DNA from: Mesostigma viride
Lineage: Eukaryota; Streptophyta; Mesostigmatophyceae; Mesostigmatales; Mesostigmataceae
DNA length: 64,000 nucleotides
Reading direction: 5' to 3'
NCBI GenBank assembly: GCA_009746045.1
Contig: RPFO01000072.1
Span: forward strand, 4,466,245 to 4,530,244
The translations under genes were made by a program, and so were the position numbers. The first letter of the stretch is position 1. Each line of letters begins with the position of its first letter. The notes beneath the pieces are model-generated. The model worked only from the letters and a program-made list of their open reading frames with translations. It had not been told where the DNA came from and ran no database searches. Of the stretch, positions 30,978 through 40,233 are shown one piece after another.

Positions 30978-31323
30978 TTTTGGAGCAATCGGAAACGTGG
31001 CTAGACGCGTGGGAGAGTTTGCCGGCAACGCTATCAAGAGGGTCGGCGACGGGGCGGCCATCGTGTCAGCTGTCAAGAAAGCCGGGCACGTCGCTGGCGA
31101 AGTCATCTCAAAAATTGGCGACGGGGCGCGGGCTGCCAAACAGGCGGCGGGCATTGTCGATTCCGCGCTCGGACACATCCCATCCAACATGATCGCGAAG
31201 AGTACGCTGCTCGGGAAAGCGTACTCGGTCGCAAACACTGGTCTGAGCGCCTTGTCCAACCTCGAAAGACGGGTTGATGGAGCGAAGGTAAAAAATCCCA
31301 TACTCGGCCAGCTTCTTCAGTAA
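30967..31323 (+). CDS. Small Ala/Gly-rich amphipathic protein (copy 3)
   Basis: 118 aa, identical to 16741-17097, with an 11-nt overlap with the penton stop and 15 bp before the major capsid ATG. Confidence 0.6.
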   Translation: MKVNFGAIGNVARRVGEFAGNAIKRVGDGAAIVSAVKKAGHVAGEVISKIGDGARAAKQAAGIVDSALGHIPSNMIAKSTLLGKAYSVANTGLSALSNLERRVDGAKVKNPILGQLLQ

Positions 31324-31338
31324 AAATATCTCATTCGA

Positions 31339-32641
31339 ATGTATACACAATCTATGGCTTCGGACAATTCCTGGTACTCGCGCGCTATCCCCAAGTCCAT
31401 GCAATACCTCGTGAAGGCGCTGGGTCAGCACACGACTCAACGAGTCCATCTCAGCACCCTCTCAGCAAGCGACGGCATCAAACAAGGGTCTGTGGTCGCG
31501 GTCCGCCTCCCCACGTCCGGGTTCGTGGACTTGCACTCCTTCGCAATGTTTTTCACGGGGACCCCCACGACCACGGCGGGGTTCGCAAAGTTCCCCGCGT
31601 ACACGTCCTCCATCATCAGGCGCCTCGAGGTACTGGCAGGAGGTCAGACCGTCGACAGCATCAACGACTACTCCCAGCTGTTCCATACGCTGCTCTCGGT
31701 GCACGGCGGTGTCGAGTACAATCTCGCGCAGGCTCCCGCTGGTTGGTCGAAGAATAACAACATCGTCATTGCTGATGCGGCTGGCGCTCTCACAAACAAC
31801 GTGAAGGCAAACACCGCAGTGGACGGCGTCATTGACCACTTTTTGGGATTCCTGAGCGGCGAGCCTCGGATCGTGGATCTGAGTCTCTTCCCCCCCATCG
31901 AGATCCGAATCACACTCATGGACGGAGGGGTGATGCTCCTAGCGTGGCGCAGCAGCTGCTGCTGGTGGCATCGTGGCCGTTGACGCAGCGACAGGTTGGT
32001 TTCGAACTGAGCAACATCCACTTTAGCATCGACACGTACAGGTTCCAAGAAGATATCGTGGGCCAGATTTTCTCGTCCAGGCTTGCCGAGGGTGGAACTC
32101 TCTCCTTCAAGTGGCGGACGTGGCAGTCCACCAAACAGTCGCTCGGGACTCGCACTCCCTATGCCATCAAGGCGTCGCTGTCTTCCGCGTCCGCCAGCAA
32201 ACTCCTGGCGATTCAGGTTGCTGCCGGCGCGGACGTGACCAACGCATCTGGCAATACGATGTTCAATCACATCGCGGATGGTATGACTTCCTACCAATAC
32301 GACATCAACGGATCCAACCTGGCGCCTGGATACCGTACGAACGCAACGAGGCGTGGATCAATCTGTTGTCCGCGTTCGGTGACCAAGGGAATGTTTTGTC
32401 CTGTGTCCGTGAGGGCATGACTCCTACCACGTGGCTAAACAACAACTTCACGATGGCGTGTCACCTTAATATGCCGTGTGCCGGTCCAGAGTACATGAGC
32501 GGCCTTGACCTTCGTGGCACGGCATCGGTGGTCACGCTGCGAGTCGAGAAGGGAGCAACGGACTGCATTTCCTACATCTTCACGGAATGCGAATCAAAGA
32601 TGGACATCGCTGCAGGCAGGCAGGCAGCCGTGTACCTCTAA
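31339..32641 (+). CDS. Major capsid protein (copy 3, frameshifted)
   Basis: Same gene as 17113-18418. The first 200 codons agree with copy 1. Frame is lost at about 31937 (GATGCTCCTAG against GATGCTTCCTAG) and at about 32350 (ACGAGGCG against ACGGAGGCG), but here the region at about 32407 (GTCCGTGAGGG) is in frame where copy 1 is broken. The two copies are therefore complementary. TAA at 32639-32641. Confidence 0.7.
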
Positions 32642-32669
32642 AAAATATATACGTGTGTAATGACAAACG

Positions 32670-32840
32670 ATGGACTACTTTCGAGACCCTAGCATCACAG
32701 CTAATCCGTTTAACAGGTTGAAGTTGATTTTTGACATTCCTGAAATGGCAGATTCTGGTCTGTCCATGACAATGCCAGCTAGACGAGCATTGCCCCTTCT
32801 CCCCACCTTCAAGTATCCGCTACCAAACTCTAAAAAATAA
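32670..32840 (+). CDS. 56-aa viral protein (copy 3)
   Basis: Identical to 18447-18617. Short Pro/Leu-rich protein between the capsid and adhesin genes. Unknown function. Confidence 0.5.
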   Translation: MDYFRDPSITANPFNRLKLIFDIPEMADSGLSMTMPARRALPLLPTFKYPLPNSKK

Positions 32841-32867
32841 TGTGACGATGATATTATATTAGCTCCA

Positions 32868-34557
32868 TGTCGTTTGATTATGGTATTTGTCCTGCTTTGA
32901 TTCGCAAGAAGCGCAAACCAGCAAGGACAGCGCCGTCAATCACGTTAACAACACACACGGACTGTATCCTAGCGCGGTACCAATTACAATGACAGCAGCA
33001 TTCAGCGAAACAGTCACCGGGTTCACCTTGGGTGATATCGTTGTCATAAATGGTACTGCATCTGGTTTAACGGGTAGCGGCGCCTCTTACACATTCTCTG
33101 TGACTCCAGCTGTAGCTTATTCACTGACAACAGTCACTGTTGGAGGGAACGCAGCAAGTAGCGTGCTAGGAACCGGCAACACCGCAGCAACTCCGTTAGT
33201 CTTCACGTATTCGCCACCTCCAACGGTAACCCTCGCGACGACCGCGGGCTTGACGCCATCCTCATCACCCGTGGACGTGACAGCCACGTTCAGCAGGTCG
33301 GTGACGGGGTTCGCGTTGGGCGATATCACCGTGACCAACGGGACCGCCGCCAACCTGACCGGCAGCGGGGCGTCGTACTCCTTCCAGGTGACGCCCACGA
33401 CCTCCAACACCGCCACGTTCATCAGTGTGGGCGCGGGCACTGTCCTGGACGCATCGACAGGGAACGCCAACGCGGCCTCTAACGCGCTGTCGTTCACATA
33501 CTCGGCAAATCCGACGGTGACTCTTGCGTCCGGAACCCCAATGGGTGCCATTTACCCAGTGACGGCCACCTTTAGCACGTCGGTTACCGGGTTCGCATTG
33601 GGCGACATCGCCGTCACCAACGGAACCGCGTCCAACTTGCTGGGAAGTGGCGCCACGTACACATTTTATGTAACCCCTACCATGTCGGACTTTGTGACGA
33701 CGGTAAGCGTGGGCGCGGGCACCGTGACGAGCGCAACGTCAGGGCTTGGAAACACAGCATCCAACACGCTGTCATTCACGTACTATTACAACCCGGCAAC
33801 AGACCCCGCACTGTTCGCGTGGTACGATCCGTCCGACAGCGCCACGGTGTTCAGCGACACGACGGGGACTGCCGTCCATAGCGCAGCGAACGGGAATGTG
33901 ATGCGGATGAACGACAAGGGGCCGAACGGGTACCACATGACTCAGGACACTTCCGCCAAATGTCCGACGTTGGCAACGACGGAACTGAACTCGAAACAAT
34001 CCCTTCGCTTTATCAACTCGCGCGCGGGCTACTTAACGTCCGCAAGCACCTTTTGGGGGGCGATCGGGACCAACACGAGCATCCTCCTAGTCGCCAAACA
34101 GCTAACGACTGCGACGTATCCAGTAGTAGGGGGGTATACGGGTGTCAGAGGGTATATGCTTGGGTCGTCAAATAACAATAGTTATGTAGTAGTGTACCAT
34201 CCAGATGTACAGGCCGTTGCCATCTTCCCTCCCAATAATGTATACGAACTCGTGTGCACCAGGGCGGAATTCTTCGACAACGTACCACACGTCATGGCGA
34301 TTTCATGCAACAGCAGCACAAATGAGTTTGTCACCCGCTTCGATGGAAGAGCTGGTTATAATAGAATTGGATCGGACCCTACGACTGGTTCAGGAAATCT
34401 CTCTATCGGAGGAGAATCGAGCAACGCAAGTCGTGCCTTCGATGGGTGGATTGGCGAGATCCTAATCTACAACACCGCCAAAACGTCAGCGGAGCTTGAA
34501 CGGATCCGCGGGTACCTCGTGGCCAAGTGGGGCACTCCCGCCACCATCCCAGCGTAG
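32868..34557 (+). CDS. Ig-like repeat / LamG lectin adhesin (copy 3)
   Basis: Best-preserved version of the adhesin: about 540 codons are open from the first Ig-like repeat to TAG at 34555-34557. Three Ig-like repeats (GDIVVINGTA, GDITVTNGTA and GDIAVTNGTA blocks) are followed by a ~240-residue LamG-type lectin domain. The natural start is ATG at 32868 (MSFDYGICPALIRKKRKP), but a short deletion at about 32950 (ACAACACACACGG against ACAACTACACACGG) cuts the first 25 codons off. Predicted virion fibre binding a host glycan (inference from domains). Ig-like arrays of this type are chiefly bacterial and phage-borne, suggesting acquisition by transfer. Confidence 0.72.
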
Positions 34558-34590
34558 AAACTATTATCTCTTCCAATTTGTAATAAAGCA

Positions 34591-35099
34591 ATGGAATACC
34601 CCACCTATTATCAAATAGTGCTTGATTCCAATGCCTCTGAAAACGTGATTGACTCCACCACCGGGTTACGTCAATTTAGAATCAAACCAGACCCGAGGGC
34701 GCCCATCATTGACAGTACATGGCGTGGTGGTGTGCATTATGCCTACGTTGACGCAGTACCTTTTGATGAGGACCATGCTATTGTCGGGCTTGTTTCCCCG
34801 AGTTTCTCCGGTGGTGAGCATAACCAACAGGATTGCATTGTTTTATGCACAGAGACTGTCAATGCTGGATCAGACGGGGACATCTTTTCTTACGCCATGA
34901 TCAACGAACACGCGTTTTTTAACTTAAAGAACCCACACCTGTTCAGAAACGGAGGACATATTACGGTAGGAGCGTCGTACATTGACAGACTTGACGGAAA
35001 CGAGACTCAATTCCCCCGTTGCAGACGAATGGTTTTTTGTGCATCCTACGTTTTGAAAAGATTCGCGGGTTCAACAAGTGCAATTGTCATGGCAAGTAA
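34591..35099 (+). CDS. Unknown viral protein, ~168 aa (copy 3)
   Basis: Opens MEYPTYYQIVLDSNASENVI. It reads cleanly through HLFRNGGHITVGASYIDRL, then a C run of five, where copy 1 has six (about 35014), shifts the frame. With the copy-1 run length the protein would end at 35097-35099, as at 20861; as written it runs on to 35157. Beta-rich, unrecognised. Confidence 0.5.
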
Positions 35100-35291
35100 T
35101 TTCTACGAATATATATGGGTGGTTGCTTCGGAAAATTCACTCTCGTGGACACTCTAGAATCTTCGTTCAGGCGCTTGACAAGTGACCCAGTTGATTACTC
35201 GCACGCTTACGAGTCTTTTTACCTAAATTCACGTCCCAGAACTCGCCACGTGGTAGAGGCCACCTTAGACTTGCATCGCTCCGAAATTTAG
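35089..35291 (+). CDS. 67-aa viral protein (copy 3, frameshifted)
   Basis: Counterpart of 20851-21054. One T is missing at about 35109 (GAATATATATGG against GAATTATATATGG), so the frame closes after about 23 codons here but is open in copy 1. Confidence 0.4.
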
Positions 35292-35441
35292 CCAAGTTCG
35301 ACACTTGTACAAGTCCAGCCACCTTCGCGTCCTGTCCAGGCCGTGCCAGCAGCCGTAACGGACCTTGGCACATTGTGCACAAATAGGCAAAATCACGTGC
35401 AAGTCACGCATCTCACGTTGCCAAGCTCTCTGCCGGTAGCC

Positions 35442-36014
35442 ATGGCTTCCCGAAACGCAGGGCCTTGCGAGAAGGCGTTGGCAATGCTTGGAAAAATCCT
35501 CGATGGTCTCGAGGACGGCCAGACAAAGATATCTGACCAGCTCGCACACCTGACGCACAAGGTCTCCCTTCTTTCCGGAAACGAAGGTGCTGTTGGAGGC
35601 ACCGGACCTACCTGCGAGGTCTTCAAGATTCACGACGCCGGATATGACGATGTCGACCGCAAGACGCCAAAAATTTGCGTCGAGTGGGTCTACGAGAGGA
35701 ACGCGGCAAGGCCGAGGAAGGTCGAGGACCGCTGCGAGTGGATTCGCCTCGACCAAGCCGACGGATGCGTTAAGATGGTCGACGAATTCGTCGATGGCTT
35801 CTCCAAGTCCAAGCGCCAGCCAGGCATTGCCCCCGTTACCCTCTACAAGGCATGGGAGGAGGCAAAGAAGGGTTTCGAGGACGCAAAGACCGCCACTTCC
35901 AATGGCAGGAAGAGGAGCCGCGAGGGAGCGTCAAGCTCCCACGGCCATGGCGACAAGAAGAACTCCGCCTCGTACGTGAAGAGCCTGACTGGACACTCCA
36001 AGGACAAGGAGTAG
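35442..36014 (+). CDS. Charged helical viral protein, 190 aa (copy 3)
   Basis: ATG at 35442 is chosen because it follows CGGTAGCC and starts the conserved charged region (MASRNAGPCEKALAMLGKIL); the frame is open upstream to 35343 without clear coding character. The protein has a helical N-terminal segment, a middle with KICVEWVYERNAARPRKVED and a Lys/Ser-rich tail. Last gene before the right TIR. Unrecognised. Confidence 0.55.
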   Translation: MASRNAGPCEKALAMLGKILDGLEDGQTKISDQLAHLTHKVSLLSGNEGAVGGTGPTCEVFKIHDAGYDDVDRKTPKICVEWVYERNAARPRKVEDRCEWIRLDQADGCVKMVDEFVDGFSKSKRQPGIAPVTLYKAWEEAKKGFEDAKTATSNGRKRSREGASSSHGHGDKKNSASYVKSLTGHSKDKE

Positions 36015-36287
36015 ATTGTCGTCTTGTTGACGACGGCAACGAGCTTGCCATTTCGCTCTTGTCGAGCTGATAACGAATGTAAACGTGTTATATTTTTTAA
36101 TGAATTCGTTTATGCAGTATAAAACGCGTCAATGTATGCTGAAAACAATTTTCATTTCGTCTCGAATTGCAGTTCTAACTGCGGGTTTAAAAAGTAGAGT
36201 AAACCTCTCATGCATCGACGCAGGTCGTGTGGGATTCTTGCATAGGTCGTCCGAGTTTCCAGAGGTTACACAGAGTAATAAACCCTA
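36015..36287. other. AT-rich right-end spacer of the virus (copy 3)
   Basis: Non-coding, AT-rich, between the last viral gene and the TIR. It ends with AATAAACCCTAAC at the TIR inner edge, a single telomere-like unit. No gene seen. Confidence 0.6.
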
Positions 36288-37368
36288 ACACTCTGCACAC
36301 CCCGCCGCGCGGCCCTCGCCGGGGCCGCCAACTCCCACGCACTGCTCGACCCTCCAGCACCTTACTAAATTTACTAAGCTAACTACGGGTTTTGGGTTTT
36401 CTTTGCGGGAAATTATGCAAGCCTGTGCATGCACTCTCACTCACATCGAATAAAACCTCCATTTCCAACTGAAAATATCAATTTAGTAGTAAATATAGTT
36501 TCCCACGAGAAAACACAGCAAGCCCTCACACCATCACCACCACCTGGCAGTCCCGCCACTGCTTGGCAGTCCGCGCCCCCCCGCTGCACCCCCGCTGGCC
36601 GCCCCCCATGGCCTTTCCCGTGGGAGATGGATTTATTGGTCATTTTGCCGTGGGAAACTACGTTTTCATAACCATTTGTCGTGGGAGACTATATTTACTA
36701 AGTTTTTTGGGGGTTCTTTTTTTGGGAAATTCAGGTGTGTTTTTGGTGGTGCACACCTGAATTAATTTCCTAGGAATAAAACCCAAAACCCATAGTAAAC
36801 TTAGTAAACATAGTCTCCCACGGGAAATGACTTAGTCCCATATCCCACACGCCTCACCCTCTTATGGCATGGTGGGACTGGATGTCACAACCTTGACCTC
36901 ATGGCAGGTGGCTTGAATTTCCTAGAAAAAAAACCCAAAACCCATAGTAAACTTAGTAAATTTAGTCACCCTGGGATGCCAGCATAAGAGTCTACCACCA
37001 TGGTCACTATAAGGTCACTATAGCTACCCTGTACCACACAGCACCTGTAGCACCTTGACCTCATGGCAGCTGGCTTGAATTTCCTAGAAAAAAAACCAAA
37101 AACCCATAGTAAACTTAGTAAATTTAGTCACAGTGGGAGGGTGATAGCCAGGGTGGGGGGATGCCGTGGGTGTCTGGAGACGGTGTTAGGGTTTAGGGTT
37201 TAGGGTTTAGGGTTTAGGGTTTAGGGTGATACCCCACCCCAGGCCGCGGTCACTATAGGGTCACTATAGGGGTGGCAGATGCCAGCATAAGGCTGGTGCC
37301 CTTCTGTGAGCCGCGATGACGGAATGATGACGGAATGATGATGGAAGCTACTTAATTAATTAATTATA
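36288..37368. repeat. Right terminal inverted repeat
   Basis: Inverted copy of 4667-5743 with only a few indels. Same ordered content: motif cluster, hairpin (about 36728-36764), three CTAGGAAATT-type module copies, telomere-type repeats (37186-37226), and outer end ATGGAAGCTACTTAATTAA. Confidence 0.92.
37186..37226 (+). repeat. Telomere-type repeats (TTTAGGG)n inside right TIR
   Basis: TTAGGG followed by five TTTAGGG heptamers in perfect register. Mirrors 4808-4848. G-rich strand runs 5' to 3' towards the outer end of the element, the orientation of a chromosome end. Confidence 0.97.
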
Positions 37369-37393
37369 TCACGTCACGTGTATAATTAATTAA
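37352..37393. repeat. TTAA tract with CACGTG dyad, right edge of the virus
   Basis: TTAATTAATTAATTATATC, then ACGTCACGTG and a second TATAATTAATTAA tract. It straddles the right TIR edge and shares 22 bp with 4657-4678. Confidence 0.8.
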
Positions 37394-37983
37394 TAAACTA
37401 TGTGCTGTGTGCTAGATCAGCGCTCCTATGCATTCATGATAGGGGATGGGATGTACGTGATGAAGATGGGATGTACATGCACCCCTGCTGCTCCAAAATA
37501 AGACCTTGTAGTGACTCAAGTGTCCAAGCAGGGTGACAACAGCTGAATAGCAGAGCCACTTTTGATACTGCGATAATCTACAAGCCAGTGCCAAAGGATG
37601 TCGAACAGATGCAAGGTCAATGGAAAATTCTAATGCCCGTAAAATACAGACTAACAGCAAGTAAAGCCACTGCCATCTCCCGCACGACAAAAACAAGGAT
37701 GGACACCAACAGGAAGCAGGCAACTTGTGGTTTCATTATATGAGGATACCATTGCTGCCAATTCAAACATAAGTTTGCATGGAAACGCACACATCACCAC
37801 ATTCATCAATTTGAAGCTCACGTCTTCATTTGTCGGGCCTTGTTTAAACAGGCATCAGGCAATAAATCACAGCTTCCCCGCAGCCCTGAGCTTGCCGCTG
37901 CGGCTCCCACTGGTTATGACGATCGCTAATCAAAGCCGGCCGCATGAAGCATGACCTAAATATATCCTTGTGTCAATCCGCCC
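37369..37983. other. Host intergenic between virus and rsmH
   Basis: About 600 bp of unremarkable host sequence, presumably the 3' UTR and downstream flank of the leftward rsmH gene. Nothing else recognised. Confidence 0.5.
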
Positions 37984-40233
37984 TCAAAGCTTTTCTACCG
38001 CCCGCAACTTGGCGCTGCGGCTCCGCGGGTTCCCCGCCGTCTCCTCCTCTGTCGCGACGATCGGCCGCTTGGTCAGGATCCTTACACTGGCACCCGCGCC
38101 ACCTGGCACCCGTGTGTCCACGTCCGATGCTGACGTCGACACGTGCAACCGGCCACGTCCACCGCCGCTGTCGCCGCTACCGCCGTCCCCATCACCATCC
38201 TCCTCGTCATCACCATCGTAATTGCCATCATCCTCATCTTCAAAAGGGTCCTGAGCATTCCTGGCTCCAGCCCCGCGCTGGTTCCCCCGCCGTGACATCT
38301 CCTTCCCCCTCTGCAAAGGTGATCCCCTCCCTGTGACTGAGGGTGCTGATGCCGATGACGACGCGTCCCTTGGCGAGGGCCCCGACGCCAGCACCTGCAA
38401 CGGCTCGAAGCGGGGGTCGTCCTCGCTGCCCATGCCCGCCGCGTCGCGGAACGCGTACTTCACGATGCGGTCCTCGAGGCTGTGGAAACTGATGATGGCC
38501 AAACGGCCGCCACCGCCGCATGACCACGTGGATACTTCGCCGGACACCGTGGATGCACCACCAACCCCACTGGTCCCATTAAATCGGTTCTCATCCTTGT
38601 CATTGTCATCATCGCCATCGCTATCATCACCATTATCGTCAGCAGCACGAGCATGGCTCCTCTTGCTCGCATGCTCCTGCTGGCCCCTTCCACTTGCATC
38701 CCGTGATGCACCATCATCGCCGTCCCTTCCAATGACCTGCTTTCCCTCCCCGTGCCCCATCCCCTCACCTGGTCCTACCCCCTCCCCTCGCTCCATCTTC
38801 ACGGCCATGTGTCGCCGGCTCCTCTTGCGCTTGCCCCTCGCCCCCTCCTCCTCCCCATCCCCCCGCTGCTGCTGCTCCCCCACTCCCCCCCGCCACCTAT
38901 CCCTCGCCCCAGCCTCTCTCTCCCCCCTGCCAGCAACCGACTCCACCCCCCCCACCCCGGCCCTCAGCAGCCTCACCCCCTGTGGTATCACCCTGGCTAA
39001 CGATGCCAGCTCGTCATTCACTGCGATGCGTATCGCCTGAAACACCCGCGTGGCCGGGTGGATGCCCCGCCCCCGCCCGCCCTTGCCCCGCCCCCACCCG
39101 CCACCGCCGCCACCGATCGCCGCCACCAACTCGGCCGTGCTTCGAATCGGCCGCGCCGCCACCACCCGCGCCGCCACCTGGCGCCACCGCCGCTCCTCCC
39201 CGTACTCCCGAAACAGCCGCCCGAGCTCGCCTTCTCCCCACGTGTTCACAACATCCGCCGCGGACAACGGCCCGGAGGGGTCCATCCGCATGTCCACGGG
39301 GCCATCGCGCGCAAAGCTGAACCCACGGCCAGGGTCGTCCAGCTGCAGCGACGACACGCCCACGTCCAAAAGGATGCCATCCACAAGCGGCGCACCACCG
39401 CGGGTGCCAGCAGCACCGCCCTTGGCCCTCGTGCCCCTTGTGATGCTGGAGCCGCTATCATCCTCCCCGTCATCCTCCTCCCTGCCAGGGGCGGACAGCA
39501 GCGGCGGCAGCAGGCGCGCCAGCACGGCCTCCATGTCGCGGAAGTTGGCGCGCACCATGTGGATCTGGAGGCGGCGCGGGTGTGGAGACGTTCTAGGCTT
39601 CGCAAGGGCGACCCCTTCAGTCGTAATTGGAGAACCCTGGTTCGATTTTTCTGGCCCAGATTCCTGCCTAGAAATTACCGCGTCCGCCTCGGTCCCTCGT
39701 GCCGCCGTCTCCCGCGCCGCGACGACCGCGTCCAGCCGCCGGCGGGCCACCTGCAGCGCGACCGGGTCCATGTCGAAGCCGACGAAGACCTCCATCTCGG
39801 GGTGGTCCGCCACGATGGCGCTGGCGTGGCCGCCCATGCCCACCGTGCCGTCCACGAACACGCGCAGCTTGCGGCCGCGGAACAGGGAGACGACCTCGTC
39901 GAGGAGCACGGGGACGTGCGCGTCCTCTCCGACGACTTCGTCCGCCGATTTGCTGCGGATTCGCCCGGCGTCCGGCGTTGGCTTTGTTGCAGAGGCGACA
40001 GGGAGACATGGACGCGCCCAGCTGTGCACGGGATGGTAAGAATGGCTAACACCAAGCTCTTTTCTGAGCCGTCTTTGGAATTTGTGTGCAGAGGGGAGGC
40101 CGAGAGGCAGCCATGGACGCGGGCGTGGTTTCCCCACGCAATGATGCAGGGAGATGCTTGATACGCAGGGAAAGCGAACTGCGTTGACACAGGAAGACGT
40201 CATTAGCCTCAATCCCGACATTTCGAGAGCCAT
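37984..40233 (-). CDS. rsmH: 16S rRNA (cytosine-N4)-methyltransferase RsmH/MraW, probably plastid
   Basis: 749 aa, SAM-dependent enzyme that methylates N4 of the decoding-site cytosine of small-subunit rRNA. Family blocks in order: HVPVLLDEVV (~97-106), FVDGTVGMGGHASAI (SAM loop), DGILLDVGVSSLQLDDPGRG, PVDMRMDP, GIHPATRVFQAIRIAVNDEL, then a long low-complexity insertion (roughly residues 430-565, with KRKRSRRHMAVK and Asp/Gly/Ser stretches), IISFHSLEDRIVKYAF, a second acidic insertion, and the family C-terminus ILTKRPIVATEEE ... NPRSRSAKLRAVEK. The ordinary bacterial enzyme is ~310 aa. The ~95-residue N-terminal extension, rich in Ser, Arg and hydrophobics, fits a transit peptide, so a plastid (or mitochondrial) site is inferred. 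Apparently intronless. Confidence 0.93.
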   Translation of the reverse strand: MALEMSGLRLMTSSCVNAVRFPCVSSISLHHCVGKPRPRPWLPLGLPSAHKFQRRLRKELGVSHSYHPVHSWARPCLPVASATKPTPDAGRIRSKSADEVVGEDAHVPVLLDEVVSLFRGRKLRVFVDGTVGMGGHASAIVADHPEMEVFVGFDMDPVALQVARRRLDAVVAARETAARGTEADAVISRQESGPEKSNQGSPITTEGVALAKPRTSPHPRRLQIHMVRANFRDMEAVLARLLPPLLSAPGREEDDGEDDSGSSITRGTRAKGGAAGTRGGAPLVDGILLDVGVSSLQLDDPGRGFSFARDGPVDMRMDPSGPLSAADVVNTWGEGELGRLFREYGEERRWRQVAARVVAARPIRSTAELVAAIGGGGGGWGRGKGGRGRGIHPATRVFQAIRIAVNDELASLARVIPQGVRLLRAGVGGVESVAGRGEREAGARDRWRGGVGEQQQRGDGEEEGARGKRKRSRRHMAVKMERGEGVGPGEGMGHGEGKQVIGRDGDDGASRDASGRGQQEHASKRSHARAADDNGDDSDGDDDNDKDENRFNGTSGVGGASTVSGEVSTWSCGGGGRLAIISFHSLEDRIVKYAFRDAAGMGSEDDPRFEPLQVLASGPSPRDASSSASAPSVTGRGSPLQRGKEMSRRGNQRGAGARNAQDPFEDEDDGNYDGDDEEDGDGDGGSGDSGGGRGRLHVSTSASDVDTRVPGGAGASVRILTKRPIVATEEETAGNPRSRSAKLRAVEKL

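Larger units (their letters stand above)
4667..37368. mobile_element. Integrated Polinton-like virus (PLV), with triplicated right arm
   Basis: Bounded by ~1.08-kb terminal inverted repeats, with outer ends next to AAGTAGCTTCC on the left and GGAAGCTACTT on the right. The gene set (primase-SF3 helicase, tyrosine recombinase, A32-type packaging ATPase, putative penton, major capsid protein, zinc-finger protein) is that of Polinton-like viruses, small dsDNA viruses related to virophages and polintons. No PolB or maturation protease is visible, as in several PLV groups. Left-arm genes run leftward and right-arm genes rightward. As assembled it is 32.7 kb because the right arm appears three times; one unit (left TIR, 5.8-22.05 kb, one right TIR) would be about 18.5 kb, normal for PLVs. 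A 22-bp direct repeat lies at 4657-4678 and 37372-37393, but the target site itself is palindromic and AT-rich, so the exact target duplication is uncertain. Confidence 0.9.

Noticed and set aside
39058-40161. Long rightward frames opposite rsmH (39050-40039, 39058-40161, 38333-39040)
   Set aside because: High-GC shadow frames of the leftward methyltransferase, with no motifs.
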